Origin: an uncultured Prevotellaceae bacterium
Lineage (GTDB): Bacteria; Bacteroidota; Bacteroidia; Bacteroidales; Bacteroidaceae
Direction: 5' to 3'
DNA length: 64,000 nt
Assembly (NCBI GenBank): GCA_947305005.1
Contig: CAMZCM010000011.1
Location: 19,227 to 83,226, forward strand
The notes beneath the pieces are model-generated. The model saw only the letters and a list, made by a program, of their open reading frames with translations. It had not been told where the DNA came from and ran no database searches. Made by a program: the position numbers and the translations under genes. Numbering within the stretch: position 1 is the first letter of the stretch; every line of letters starts with the position of its first letter. Positions 1 to 7,380 of this stretch are shown in pieces.

Positions 1-293
1 TAAGCCTCCAGAAGCTCTTTTATAATAGGTACACCAAAACGGATGCCCTCGGGCGTCTCCTCACGCTGTGCCTTGTAAGGCGGATAAGCCTCGTGGCGGA
101 AGGTCCCGCCGTGAGGATCAAAGGCTACGCCGATATGCGTTGGTTGCTCCTTAGCGAGCACCTCTTCCAAGGTGTTGAAGAAACCGAAGACGGCAGAGAC
201 ATTCTCGCCCTTGCTGTTGATGCGAGGGTTCTTGATAAAGCCGTAGTAGGCTCGATAGATGAGCGCGTAAGCGTCGAGTAAAAACAGTTTCAT
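1..293 (-). CDS. polA: DNA polymerase I, N-terminal part (cut by window edge)
   Basis: The reverse strand reads from an ATG at 293 to the window edge (97 codons). The protein starts MKLFLLDAYALIYRAYYGF and goes on with FDPHGGTFRHEAYPPYKAQR. This is the N-terminal 5'-3' exonuclease (FEN-like) domain of bacterial DNA polymerase I: LDAYALIYRAYY carries the first metal-binding Asp and PPYKAQR the helical-arch segment. The enzyme fills gaps and removes RNA primers in repair and lagging-strand synthesis. The polymerase domains lie outside the window. The start is fixed by a -7 promoter box only 4 nt upstream, so the mRNA is probably leaderless. The identification is firm although only about a tenth of the protein is visible. 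Confidence 0.93.
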   Translation of the reverse strand, partial: MKLFLLDAYALIYRAYYGFIKNPRINSKGENVSAVFGFFNTLEEVLAKEQPTHIGVAFDPHGGTFRHEAYPPYKAQREETPEGIRFGVPIIKELLEA

Positions 294-297
294 GCGG

Positions 298-305
298 CAA
301 AGATA
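298..305 (-). promoter_or_regulatory. -7 promoter box of polA (TATCTTTG), leaderless start
   Basis: The reverse strand reads TATCTTTG, matching the Bacteroidota sigma-ABfr -7 consensus TAnnTTTG, followed by CCGC and then the ATG. Transcription normally starts about 5 nt after the last G, so it should start at or next to the A of the start codon. Confidence 0.7.
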
Positions 306-362
306 CGAAGAAAGTTGAAAGTTTAGGGTTGAAAGTTGCAAGTTTTTCTTGTGCTCAGAGCA

Positions 363-392
363 ATTTTTCATTTTTCATTTTTCATTTTTCAT
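363..392 (+). repeat. TTTTTCA micro-repeat array
   Basis: Four tandem copies of a TTTTTCA/TTTTTCAT unit lie directly upstream of the prenyl synthase promoter. The same word family recurs at 20540-20580 and, inside a gene, at 56849-56887. Confidence 0.7.
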
Positions 393-402
393 AATAATGC
401 CC

Positions 403-410
403 TACCTTTG
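403..410 (+). promoter_or_regulatory. -7 promoter box (TACCTTTG) of polyprenyl synthase gene
   Basis: TACCTTTG matches the Bacteroidota -7 consensus. The ATG at 415 follows after CGCC, exactly 4 nt, predicting a leaderless transcript and ruling out the longer reading frame that begins at 349. Confidence 0.7.
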
Positions 411-414
411 CGCC

Positions 415-1383
415 ATGTTAACAGAGATACAACGACCCATAGCCGCTGAACTGGAACGTTATAAAGCGTTGTTTCAGGCAGCGTTACAATCCGACAACGA
501 GCTGCTCACCGCTGCCCTGAACCATCTCACACGTAAGTTGGGCAAGATGATGCGACCCACGCTGACACTGCTCTGTGCTCGCGAGGGCGGTGTGGTGTCG
601 GAGCAGGTGATGCATGCTGCCGCTGGTTTGGAGATGCTCCACACGGCCAGCCTCGTGCACGATGATGTCGTTGATGAAAGTAATATGCGGCGTGGCCAAC
701 GTTCGGTGAACGCGCTCTGGGACAATAAGGCTGCTGTGCTGGTGGGTGATTTCATCACCTCCAAAGCCCTTACGGAAGTGGCGCTGACACAACATCTGGA
801 GGTGGTAGAACGTATGGCGTGGCTCGGACAGACGCTGGCTGATGGTGAGCTGCAACAGTTGGACAACACCCACAGTACCCTATTCAGCGAGGATGCCTAC
901 TACGAGGTCATCTCCAAGAAGACAGCCGCCCTCTTCTCCACCTGTGCCTTTGTAGGTGCCACTCTCGGCGGTGCTGACAGCGAACGTGTGAGTCGTCTGG
1001 AACGCTTTGGCCACCTGGTGGGACTCTGTTTTCAGATGCGCGATGATATCTTCGACTTCGACGAAAGCCTCAACGTGGGTAAGCCCAAGGGTAACGATAT
1101 GCAGGAAGGCAAGCTGACGCTCCCCGTCATCTCTGCACTCAACAACAGCACCAATGCCCGCTACCATCATCTGGCAATGCGTGTTCGTTCAGGCGAGGCT
1201 TCGAAGCTGGAGATTCAGGAACTGGTGGACTTCACCATTCAAAGTGGTGGCATCGCCTATGCCGAGGCAGAGATGCAACGCCTGCGCAGTGAGGCCCTTC
1301 TTCAGCTTGATGGCTTGCACGATGGCACTGTTGCCGAAGCCCTGGCGCTCTATCTCGACTATGTTGTGCAACGCACAGTCTGA
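415..1383 (+). CDS. Polyprenyl diphosphate synthase (trans-isoprenyl synthase family)
   Basis: 322 residues, the usual size of the family. It shows the first Asp-rich motif (LVHDDVVDES, Asp83/84/87) and the second (FQMRDDIFDFDE), which hold the magnesium-diphosphate of the allylic substrate, plus the conserved KLGKMMRPTL basic segment. Such enzymes condense isopentenyl diphosphate units in the cytoplasm into an all-trans chain; in Bacteroidota this normally becomes the menaquinone side chain. Chain length cannot be read here, so no symbol is given. An in-frame ATG at 349 would add 22 residues translated from TTTTTCA repeats and lies upstream of the -7 box, so 415 is preferred. aroQ follows 36 nt downstream on the same strand. 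Confidence 0.9.
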   Translation: MLTEIQRPIAAELERYKALFQAALQSDNELLTAALNHLTRKLGKMMRPTLTLLCAREGGVVSEQVMHAAAGLEMLHTASLVHDDVVDESNMRRGQRSVNALWDNKAAVLVGDFITSKALTEVALTQHLEVVERMAWLGQTLADGELQQLDNTHSTLFSEDAYYEVISKKTAALFSTCAFVGATLGGADSERVSRLERFGHLVGLCFQMRDDIFDFDESLNVGKPKGNDMQEGKLTLPVISALNNSTNARYHHLAMRVRSGEASKLEIQELVDFTIQSGGIAYAEAEMQRLRSEALLQLDGLHDGTVAEALALYLDYVVQRTV

Positions 1384-1419
1384 TTATATTGTCAATCGTA
1401 AATTGTCAAAATGTAAATA

Positions 1420-1863
1420 ATGAAGATTCTCATCATCAACGGTCCCAACCTCAACCTGCTTGGCCGTCGTGAGCCCGGCATCTATGGTGCTCGTCCTTTC
1501 GGAGACTATTTAGAGGAACTGCGTAAGCAGTATCCCGATGTGGAGATTTCCTACTTTCAGAGTAACTGCGAGGGGGAACTTATTGACAAGTTGCACGAGG
1601 ACGGTTTCATCCTCGATGGCATCATCCTCAATGCCGGCGCCTATACCCACACCAGCATAGCCCTTGGCGATGCCATCCGCGCCATCTCGACACCCGTCAT
1701 AGAGGTACATATTTCTAATGTACACCAGCGCGAGGAGTTCCGCCACAAGAGTATGATCAGCTCCGCATGTATGGGCGTGATCTGTGGCTTTGGCCTCGAC
1801 AGCTATCGTTTGGCGCTCGAAGCCCTCTTAGCCCGTCAATCTGTCAATCCCGTTATCTGTTAA
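1420..1863 (+). CDS. aroQ: 3-dehydroquinate dehydratase, type II
   Basis: 147 residues. The signature NGPNLNLLGRREPGIYG at the N-terminus includes the catalytic Tyr of the flexible lid, and the active-site His lies in EVHISNVHQREEFRHKS. The dodecameric type II enzyme converts 3-dehydroquinate to 3-dehydroshikimate in the shikimate pathway. The last residues (RQSVNPVIC) are encoded by a micro-repeat tract that continues through the stop codon into the next gene, so the C-terminal tail is probably not ancestral. The neighbours belong to other pathways. Confidence 0.95.
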   Translation: MKILIINGPNLNLLGRREPGIYGARPFGDYLEELRKQYPDVEISYFQSNCEGELIDKLHEDGFILDGIILNAGAYTHTSIALGDAIRAISTPVIEVHISNVHQREEFRHKSMISSACMGVICGFGLDSYRLALEALLARQSVNPVIC

Positions 1864-1902
1864 TTTGTTAATCTGTTAATTTGTCAATTTGTTAATTTGT
1901 CA
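1834..1902 (+). repeat. TTAATTTGT/TGTCAAT micro-repeat tract spanning a gene junction
   Basis: About seven diverged copies of a 7-9 nt unit (TGTCAAT, TGTTAAT, TTAATTTG) run without a break from the end of aroQ across its TAA into the first codons of the O-methyltransferase gene. Confidence 0.75.
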
Positions 1903-2574
1903 GTTGACGATTACATAGAATCCCATATCGAGCCGGAGCATCCCTACTTGCACGCTCTTTGGCGCGCCACCCATCTCCACTTGAACTATCCCCGTATGGC
2001 CAGTGGTCACCTGCAGGGTCAGTTGTTGCGTATGTTAGTGCAGATGATGAGACCACAAAGAGTGCTTGAGTTAGGCACTTTCACCGGTTACAGTGCTCTC
2101 TCTATGGCCAGCGGTCTGGAACCAGGAGCTGTGCTTCACACCATTGAGGTCAACGATGAGCAGGAGGATTTCACTCGTCCGTGGATAGAGAAATCCCCTT
2201 GGGCAGACCGCATCCAACTTCATATTGGCGATGCGCTGGAGATTTTAAAGCCCAACGCGCAGTTTAGTAGGTTGGGAGAGGGTCTTTTCGACTTTGTTTT
2301 CATTGATGCCGACAAGCGGCATTATGTTGATTATTATGAGGCTGTGTTGCCCCGCTTACGTCCTGGCGGCGTAATCCTCGCCGACAATACCCTCTGGAGC
2401 GGTCAGGTGACAGACCCATCCACGTCCCCTCCCGTGATGGAGGGGAGAGATAATGCCAAATCCTCACAACTTCATGGTATCATGGCTTTCAACGACATCG
2501 TTGCTGCCGACTCTCGTGTGGAGAAAGTCATTCTGCCGCTGCGCGATGGCCTCACCCTTATTCGTAAGAAATAA
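1897..2574 (+). CDS. O-methyltransferase family 3, SAM-dependent
   Basis: 225 residues. The SAM-binding motif I is VLELGTFTGYSALSMA, followed by the acidic end of strand 2 (HTIEVNDEQ) and the metal-site region FDFVFIDADKRHYVDYYE typical of cation-dependent catechol-type O-methyltransferases. The substrate cannot be told from sequence. No ATG is present; the TTG at 1897 gives an N-terminus (MSVDDYIESHIEPEHPYL) of the length usual for the family. The frame is the same as that of aroQ, 33 nt after its stop, and the start codon itself lies inside a micro-repeat. The radical SAM gene follows after 5 nt, so the two are probably co-transcribed. Confidence 0.88.
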   Translation: MSVDDYIESHIEPEHPYLHALWRATHLHLNYPRMASGHLQGQLLRMLVQMMRPQRVLELGTFTGYSALSMASGLEPGAVLHTIEVNDEQEDFTRPWIEKSPWADRIQLHIGDALEILKPNAQFSRLGEGLFDFVFIDADKRHYVDYYEAVLPRLRPGGVILADNTLWSGQVTDPSTSPPVMEGRDNAKSSQLHGIMAFNDIVAADSRVEKVILPLRDGLTLIRKK

Positions 2575-2579
2575 AGCTT

Positions 2580-3359
2580 ATGTCAACCGTTATCTACCCC
2601 TCTCCCATCTTTGGTCCTGTTCATAGCCGCCGTCTGGGCGTATCTCTTGGTATCAACCTCTTGCCTGCCGATGGCAAGCTCTGTTCCTTTGACTGCATCT
2701 ATTGTGAATGTGGTCTGAATGCCGAACGTCGTCCGAAGGAAAAGATGCCGACCCGCGAGGAAGTGCGCACAGCGCTTGAAGCACGTCTGAAGCAGATGGC
2801 AGAAGAAGGACCGAAGCCCGATGTGCTCACCTTTGCTGGCAATGGTGAGCCCACCCTCCATCCTCATTTCCCTGAGATCATCGAGGACACTCGCGCTCTG
2901 CGCGACCGCTATTGTCCCGAGGCTCGCATCAGTGTGCTTTCCAACGCTACCCAGATCCTGCGTCCCGCCGTACACGACGCCCTGATGCAGGTAGATAACA
3001 ACATCCTTAAATTAGATACCGTCAATACGGAGTTCATCACTGCCGTGGATCGTCCTACTGGTCATTACGATGTAGAGGCCATCATTGACGGTCTTTGCCG
3101 TTTCAACGGCCATGTCATCATCCAGACCATGTTCCTTTCCGGTACCGATGCTGATGGTCGCGATGTCGATAACACTTCTGACACCTTTGTAGCACCTTGG
3201 TTACAGGCGCTTCAACGTATCCGTCCACAGCAGGTGATGATCTACACCATCGACCGTGAGACACCCGTCAGCTCCCTCCGCAAGGCAAGCCCTGACACTC
3301 TTGATGCCATCGCCACCCAAGTCCGTGCCCTCAACCTGCCCTGCTCTGTTGCCTACTGA
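2580..3359 (+). CDS. Radical SAM protein
   Basis: 259 residues. The iron-sulphur motif is CSFDCIYC (CxxxCxxC, near residues 35-42), which binds the 4Fe-4S cluster that cleaves S-adenosylmethionine. TFAGNGEPTLHPHF matches the Gly-rich GxGEPTL segment of this superfamily, and VLSNAT and IYTIDRETP follow as barrel strands. The overall pattern resembles the uncharacterised Bacteroidota radical SAM proteins annotated near MoaA-like enzymes. No substrate-binding auxiliary domain is visible, so the reaction is unknown. The start lies 5 nt after the methyltransferase stop, consistent with a short operon. Confidence 0.85.
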   Translation: MSTVIYPSPIFGPVHSRRLGVSLGINLLPADGKLCSFDCIYCECGLNAERRPKEKMPTREEVRTALEARLKQMAEEGPKPDVLTFAGNGEPTLHPHFPEIIEDTRALRDRYCPEARISVLSNATQILRPAVHDALMQVDNNILKLDTVNTEFITAVDRPTGHYDVEAIIDGLCRFNGHVIIQTMFLSGTDADGRDVDNTSDTFVAPWLQALQRIRPQQVMIYTIDRETPVSSLRKASPDTLDAIATQVRALNLPCSVAY

Positions 3360-3416
3360 TGACATAGCTTTGTTCGGATATTTCATAAAGGATAAAAAGC
3401 AGCCCAAAATCTCCTC

Positions 3417-3471
3417 TACTGAGGAAAATTTGTTCCGATACTGTTGCGCAATTTTTCCTCAGTATCGCAAC
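3417..3471. repeat. Overlapping inverted repeats in the spacer after the radical SAM gene
   Basis: TACTGAGGAAAA (3417-3428) is a perfect inverted copy of TTTTCCTCAGTA (3453-3464). CGATAC (3436-3441) pairs with GTATCG (3462-3467) and GTTGCG (3443-3448) with CGCAAC (3466-3471). The first and later pairings share bases and cannot form together. No T tract follows, so it is not a simple terminator. The rest of the spacer 3360-3550 shows nothing else recognisable. Confidence 0.55.
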
Positions 3472-3552
3472 AATTGTTACACCCTATAGTAGCAAAAAGA
3501 GGGTTCCCGTGTATTTTTTGATTTGTAAAAATACTTCACTTACTACCGATGG

Positions 3553-3690
3553 TTTGAAAAGTGAAGTCATATTCACAGACATTTTTCTTCCATTTATTTT
3601 GCAGATTCATTTGAAAAGTGTATTTTTGCAGTGCAATTTCTTGTTGAAAAATGTAGTTTTTAACCGCGAAAAATATTTGAAAAGTGTAAA
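3553..3690 (+). repeat. Direct repeats TTTGAAAAGTGTA around the ATPase promoter
   Basis: Copies at 3553-3564 (TTTGAAAAGTGA), 3610-3622 (TTTGAAAAGTGTA), 3644-3655 (weaker, TTGAAAAATGTA) and 3676-3690 (TTTGAAAAGTGTAAA). The second copy overlaps the -7 box and lies between -33 and -7; the last ends 5 nt before the start codon. This is the placement expected of operators or of an autoregulatory site, which is inference. Confidence 0.6.
3598..3628 (+). promoter_or_regulatory. Promoter of AAA ATPase gene (TTTG-N19-TATTTTTG)
   Basis: TTTG at 3598-3601 and TATTTTTG at 3621-3628 are separated by 19 nt, within the usual 17-23 nt for Bacteroidota promoters. The start codon lies 67 nt after the -7 box. 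Confidence 0.65.
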
Positions 3691-3695
3691 ATACC

Positions 3696-5060
3696 ATGCT
3701 GTACAGGAAGATGACATCGTATATCGAAAACCACCTGAAGTCGGGTACCGACAAGATTCTGATATTGGAAGGTGCCCGCCAGATTGGCAAGTCGTTCAGC
3801 ATCCGTGAGACGGGTACACGACTCTACAAGAACTTCGTGGAAATCAACTTCGTGGAAGATGATGAGGGCGACCAGCTCTTCAAGAACATCCACAAGAAGG
3901 AGGATTTCTACTTGACCCTTAGCATGGTGGCTGGCGACCGGTTGGGAGACCGCAATGACACATTGGTGTTCCTCGACGAAATCCAGCACTACCCCCAGTA
4001 CCTCACCATGCTGAAGTTCCTGCGTGAGGATAACCGTTACCGTTACATCGCCAGCGGTAGCCTGTTGGGCATCACGCTGCAGGATACTACCTCCATCCCC
4101 ATCGGCAGTGTCATTCGCAAGGAGATGTTCCAGCTCGATTTCGAGGAGTTTCTCATCGCCAATGGTTTTGGCACAGAGGCTATCAATATGCTTCGTAGTG
4201 CTTACGAAAATCATCAAAGTCTCTCCGAAGAGCATCACAACCGCGTGATGGACCTCTTCCGTCGCTACCTGCTGGTAGGAGGAATGCCCGATGCCGTCAA
4301 CACCTACATTAGCACCCATAATATTGTCCGCGTTCGTGAGGTGCAGGAAGGCATCCGTAATCTCTACGCCACCGATGCCTCCAAGTACGAAAAGGAGCAG
4401 AACAAGAAGCTACTCATCCGCCGCATCTATGAGATGATTCCTTCGCAGATGGAAAACAAGAAGAAGCGCATCGTGGCGCAGGAGATTCGCGGCAAGAAAG
4501 GCGACCGCTTTGAGCAGTATCAGGAGGAGTTTGAATACCTCATCTCGTCGGGCATCACGCTGGCCGTCCACGCCATTGCCAATCCACGTTTTCCGCTGAG
4601 TGAGTCGCCGAAGAAGAACCTGCTCAAACTCTACCTGAACGATGTAGGGTTGCTCACCGATCAACTCTTTCACAACAACATCCGTCCCGTACTCGACGAC
4701 ATTTGCAGCATCAACCTCGGAAGTGTCTATGAGAGCATGGTGGCTCAGGAACTGCGTGCCCACGGGCACAAGCTCTTCTACTACGACCAGCGTAAACAGG
4801 GCGAAGTTGACTACTTAATAGATAACTACATGGCCATGAGTGCCCATCCGATCGAGGTCAAGTCAGGCAAAGACTATACCGTTCACAGCGCCCTCAACAA
4901 CTTGCTGGAAAACACCGACTACCACATCCCGTCGGCCACCGTTGTCTCCAATGAACGTGAAATCTATCAGGACGGCAAGGTCACTTATATGCCCGTTTAT
5001 CTTGTGATGTTTATGGAATCTAATGTGTCTGTTGAAGATGAATCGGAGTATGTCTTCTGA
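3696..5060 (+). CDS. AAA family ATPase with DUF4143 C-terminal domain
   Basis: 454 residues. Walker A is GARQIGKS (26-33) and Walker B TLVFLDEIQ (about 88-96); YIASGSLLG matches the sensor region. The C-terminal half carries the DUF4143 pattern with GEVDYLIDN and PIEVKSGKDY, which resembles the D-ExK core of PD-(D/E)XK nucleases. These ATPases are abundant and often multicopy in Bacteroidota; no cellular role is established, and nuclease activity is only suggested by the motif. A second in-frame ATG lies at 3711. The gene stands alone, under a promoter dressed with direct repeats, with an RNA candidate behind it. A dedicated regulator is not visible, so autoregulation is possible. Confidence 0.85.
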   Translation: MLYRKMTSYIENHLKSGTDKILILEGARQIGKSFSIRETGTRLYKNFVEINFVEDDEGDQLFKNIHKKEDFYLTLSMVAGDRLGDRNDTLVFLDEIQHYPQYLTMLKFLREDNRYRYIASGSLLGITLQDTTSIPIGSVIRKEMFQLDFEEFLIANGFGTEAINMLRSAYENHQSLSEEHHNRVMDLFRRYLLVGGMPDAVNTYISTHNIVRVREVQEGIRNLYATDASKYEKEQNKKLLIRRIYEMIPSQMENKKKRIVAQEIRGKKGDRFEQYQEEFEYLISSGITLAVHAIANPRFPLSESPKKNLLKLYLNDVGLLTDQLFHNNIRPVLDDICSINLGSVYESMVAQELRAHGHKLFYYDQRKQGEVDYLIDNYMAMSAHPIEVKSGKDYTVHSALNNLLENTDYHIPSATVVSNEREIYQDGKVTYMPVYLVMFMESNVSVEDESEYVF

Positions 5061-5184
5061 CTCGAGCACGGGTTGTTCGAGAAATAACAATTGATGAATG
5101 GCTCTTTAACCACAAAAAGTAGAAAAATAAGTCCCTTTTGAACAAAAAACTCCGAAATCTTTACGGACTTATCAAACTAATCCA

Positions 5185-5192
5185 TATATTTG
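5185..5192 (+). promoter_or_regulatory. -7 box (TATATTTG) of the RNA candidate
   Basis: TATATTTG matches TAnnTTTG; a weak TTTA at 5160-5163 could serve as -33 with 21 nt spacing. Transcription would start near 5197. The ATPase stop is at 5060 and nothing coding lies between. Confidence 0.55.
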
Positions 5193-5196
5193 CAAC

Positions 5197-5482
5197 GTCT
5201 TCACGCTGAAATAGTGACTTTTTAGGAACTGTGCAGGGTGGGATACTATATATTTAAAGGCGTTACTTGACGCTTTGTGCTTGACGCTCGTGAATCTGGC
5301 AGTTCCCGAACCATTCGTCAAACAACAAGGCAACAATGACGTCCATGGGTATGTAATATATTCCTATGTATTATAGGTGTTGCATATCGGCGTGGGCTTC
5401 GGCGTTGCTCGTTTCGACGAATGAGGCAATGCCAGAGCCAACGAGCGTGAGACGGGCAACAAGTCTGACTCTCACGCTTTTT
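5197..5482 (+). ncRNA. Structured non-coding RNA candidate, about 285 nt
   Basis: This gene-free stretch begins after a -7 box and ends in a strong terminator. It contains nested complementary segments: CATTCGTC (5312-5319) with GACGAATG (5416-5423), inside it GCAAC (5330-5334) with GTTGC (5404-5408), and a CCTAT/ATAGG hairpin (5363-5377). GGAACTG (5225-5231) pairs with CAGTTCC (5300-5306), and TTCACG (5200-5205) could pair with CGTGAA (5289-5294) as an alternative. The size and promoter-to-terminator arrangement recall Bacteroidales-1/6S-like RNAs, but the family was not confirmed. It lacks the RNase P, SRP and tmRNA core sequences I know. The remaining spacer 5483-5565 holds a weak TACCTTTA box and a CCTTGC/GCAAGG hairpin before the next gene. 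Confidence 0.6.
5444..5482 (+). terminator. Rho-independent terminator of the RNA candidate
   Basis: AGCGTGAGA (5444-5452) pairs perfectly with TCTCACGCT (5470-5478), followed by a run of T. It forms the 3' end of the RNA candidate. Confidence 0.8.
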
Positions 5483-5565
5483 GTATGTAGTTAAGATAGA
5501 GAATCATTTACCTTTAGCCTTGCAAAGAGAGTCGCAAGGACGGATATTGACGTACAAAAAACCGT

Positions 5566-7353
5566 ATGAGACATCAATTGCTCATTTTTCTTACCTGTCT
5601 GTTCACATTGAACACGTTACCTTTGTTTGCACAACAGAAATTGAAGTTCCAAGTAGCATCATTCAAACAAGATCCTCTTGATTTATCTGCTCGTAGTGAA
5701 GAACATAAAAAGCTGGATTCCAGTGGTTCTCTTTATGCTATTGTCAAAGTGAAATCTGATTCGGAGAATGATGCCCTTAATAGTTACATTTTTGATTTCG
5801 GCTTGATGCGTAGCATGGTGGAAGAGCATGACGATTTACAAGAGATATGGATTTATGTGCAGAAGAATGCCAAACGAGTTACCATCAAACGTGAAGGGTA
5901 TGTCACAGTCAGTAACTATGACTTGAAGACAACGATAGAAGCTGGTGGAACATATAGAATGATGCTATCTGTCTCAACTCCTGTTGTTTATAATCAGATG
6001 GTGATGTTTCGCGTCCAGCCGATTACTTCGAAGGCCTTTATCATGGTGAAGGGAGAACAAAATGTACAAGAGGAGGTATTTGGTCAGATTGACGAGACGG
6101 GAGCCGTAGCGAAGGGTCTCCCCTTTGGTACTTATAGTTACCGAGTAGCGGCTGAGAACTATTATTCTTCAGAGGGTAGCTTTACGTTGAATAACCAAAC
6201 GGAGAATCATGTGGAGGACGTTGTCCTTCGTGCCAACTTTGCAACTGTTACGCTGAATGTAGATGCTGATGCAGACATCTATGTTGATGGAGAACGTCGT
6301 GGTACACGATCTTGGACGGGCGCGCTTAAGGCTGGCAGCCATCAGGTGGAATGCCGTCAAGACAAGCATCGCAGCACCACGCACAATATCATCGTGTCAG
6401 AAAATGAATCCCCAACGATTTCTCTCACACCTCCCACTCCGATAACAGGTATCCTTGCGATTACTTCCAATCCGCTTGGAGCTTCCTTAGAAATTGATGG
6501 AAAAAACTACGGACAGACTCCTAAAAATGTCACAAATTTGCTTATTGGCCAACATTCGGTACAACTCATCAGAAAGAACAACAAGTCTAAGGCACAGGTT
6601 GTGGAGATCTTTGAAAATCAAACGACAAACTTGCAAGTTGATTTAACAAAACCAGACAACCTAACTGCTATTAATGTTGATCAAGAAAAAGAAACGAACA
6701 CGGCGATAAAGGAAGATCCAACGATCATACCAGCGATTCGACGTAAAAAGCTTACCCCATGGACTATCAGATTCGGAGTCGGGCTTTCAGCATTAGTAGG
6801 TGGCGAAGTTCCAGATGGATTTGATAATAGTAATTTATTAGTTGGAAAATGGGGGGTGGAGTATTCTACAGATTTCTTATTCCAGAATTTTTGTCTTATA
6901 CCTTCATTAGATGTGATTATTAAAGGTGGACGCCAAAAATATACGGACTCAAATACAAGTTATGGTTTAACGTTTAATTATAATGCAGAATATAAAATAT
7001 ACTTTGTGAACACACAAATCTCCATGCTAGGAGCATACTATATTCATCCGTCATGGAGAATAAAAGCAGGACCTTATATTTCCTATGCTTTAGATGGTAA
7101 ATTAATGGAGGATTATTCTGCTGAATGTCCCGAAGCCCAGTATTCTGATTCTGATTCACAATCTTGGGATGTATTTGAGGATGGTTCAACATATAAAAGA
7201 TTTGACGCAGGGCTGGTAATAGGTCTTGATTATTTGGCCCTGCGTCATTGGGCATTTGGGTTGGAATATCAGCGTGGTTTTGTACAACTATATGATAATG
7301 ATAATGCCCCCTATCATTCGGCTTTTTATGCTTCAATAGGGTATAGGTTCTGA
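5566..7353 (+). CDS. PEGA-domain outer-membrane protein (paralogue A)
   Basis: 595 residues with a signal peptide ending LPLFAQ. Residues 25-200 form a conserved N-terminal domain (SARSEEHKKLDSSGSLYAI, IFDFGLMRSMVEEHDD), shared with the gene at 9235. Two PEGA-like repeats follow (ADADIYVDGERRGTRSW; ITSNPLGASLEIDGKNYG), small beta modules found in many envelope proteins. The last 190 residues alternate polar and hydrophobic positions and end in ...FYASIGYRF, as in outer-membrane beta-barrels. No catalytic motif is seen, so the role is structural or binding by inference. It is the first gene of a ten-gene co-directional block; 27 nt separate it from the next gene. The C-terminal third is AT-rich compared with its neighbours. 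Confidence 0.8.
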   Translation: MRHQLLIFLTCLFTLNTLPLFAQQKLKFQVASFKQDPLDLSARSEEHKKLDSSGSLYAIVKVKSDSENDALNSYIFDFGLMRSMVEEHDDLQEIWIYVQKNAKRVTIKREGYVTVSNYDLKTTIEAGGTYRMMLSVSTPVVYNQMVMFRVQPITSKAFIMVKGEQNVQEEVFGQIDETGAVAKGLPFGTYSYRVAAENYYSSEGSFTLNNQTENHVEDVVLRANFATVTLNVDADADIYVDGERRGTRSWTGALKAGSHQVECRQDKHRSTTHNIIVSENESPTISLTPPTPITGILAITSNPLGASLEIDGKNYGQTPKNVTNLLIGQHSVQLIRKNNKSKAQVVEIFENQTTNLQVDLTKPDNLTAINVDQEKETNTAIKEDPTIIPAIRRKKLTPWTIRFGVGLSALVGGEVPDGFDNSNLLVGKWGVEYSTDFLFQNFCLIPSLDVIIKGGRQKYTDSNTSYGLTFNYNAEYKIYFVNTQISMLGAYYIHPSWRIKAGPYISYALDGKLMEDYSAECPEAQYSDSDSQSWDVFEDGSTYKRFDAGLVIGLDYLALRHWAFGLEYQRGFVQLYDNDNAPYHSAFYASIGYRF

Positions 7354-7380
7354 ATTTACAAGAATAACAAATCATAAACA

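Noticed and set aside
349..414. N-terminal extension of the prenyl synthase from the ATG at 349
   Set aside because: It is translated from TTTTTCA repeats and lies upstream of the -7 box; the ATG at 415 fits the family.
3509..3808. Open frame of 99 codons overlapping the ATPase start
   Set aside because: Low-complexity sequence over the promoter and repeats, no family pattern and no good start context.
5197..5482. tmRNA or RNase P RNA
   Set aside because: No tRNA-like ends or tag codons, and none of the RNase P core sequence; only generic stems are present.
5481..5681. Open frame of 66 codons between the RNA candidate and the PEGA gene
   Set aside because: Its second half is the PEGA gene in another frame; the first half has no protein-like pattern.
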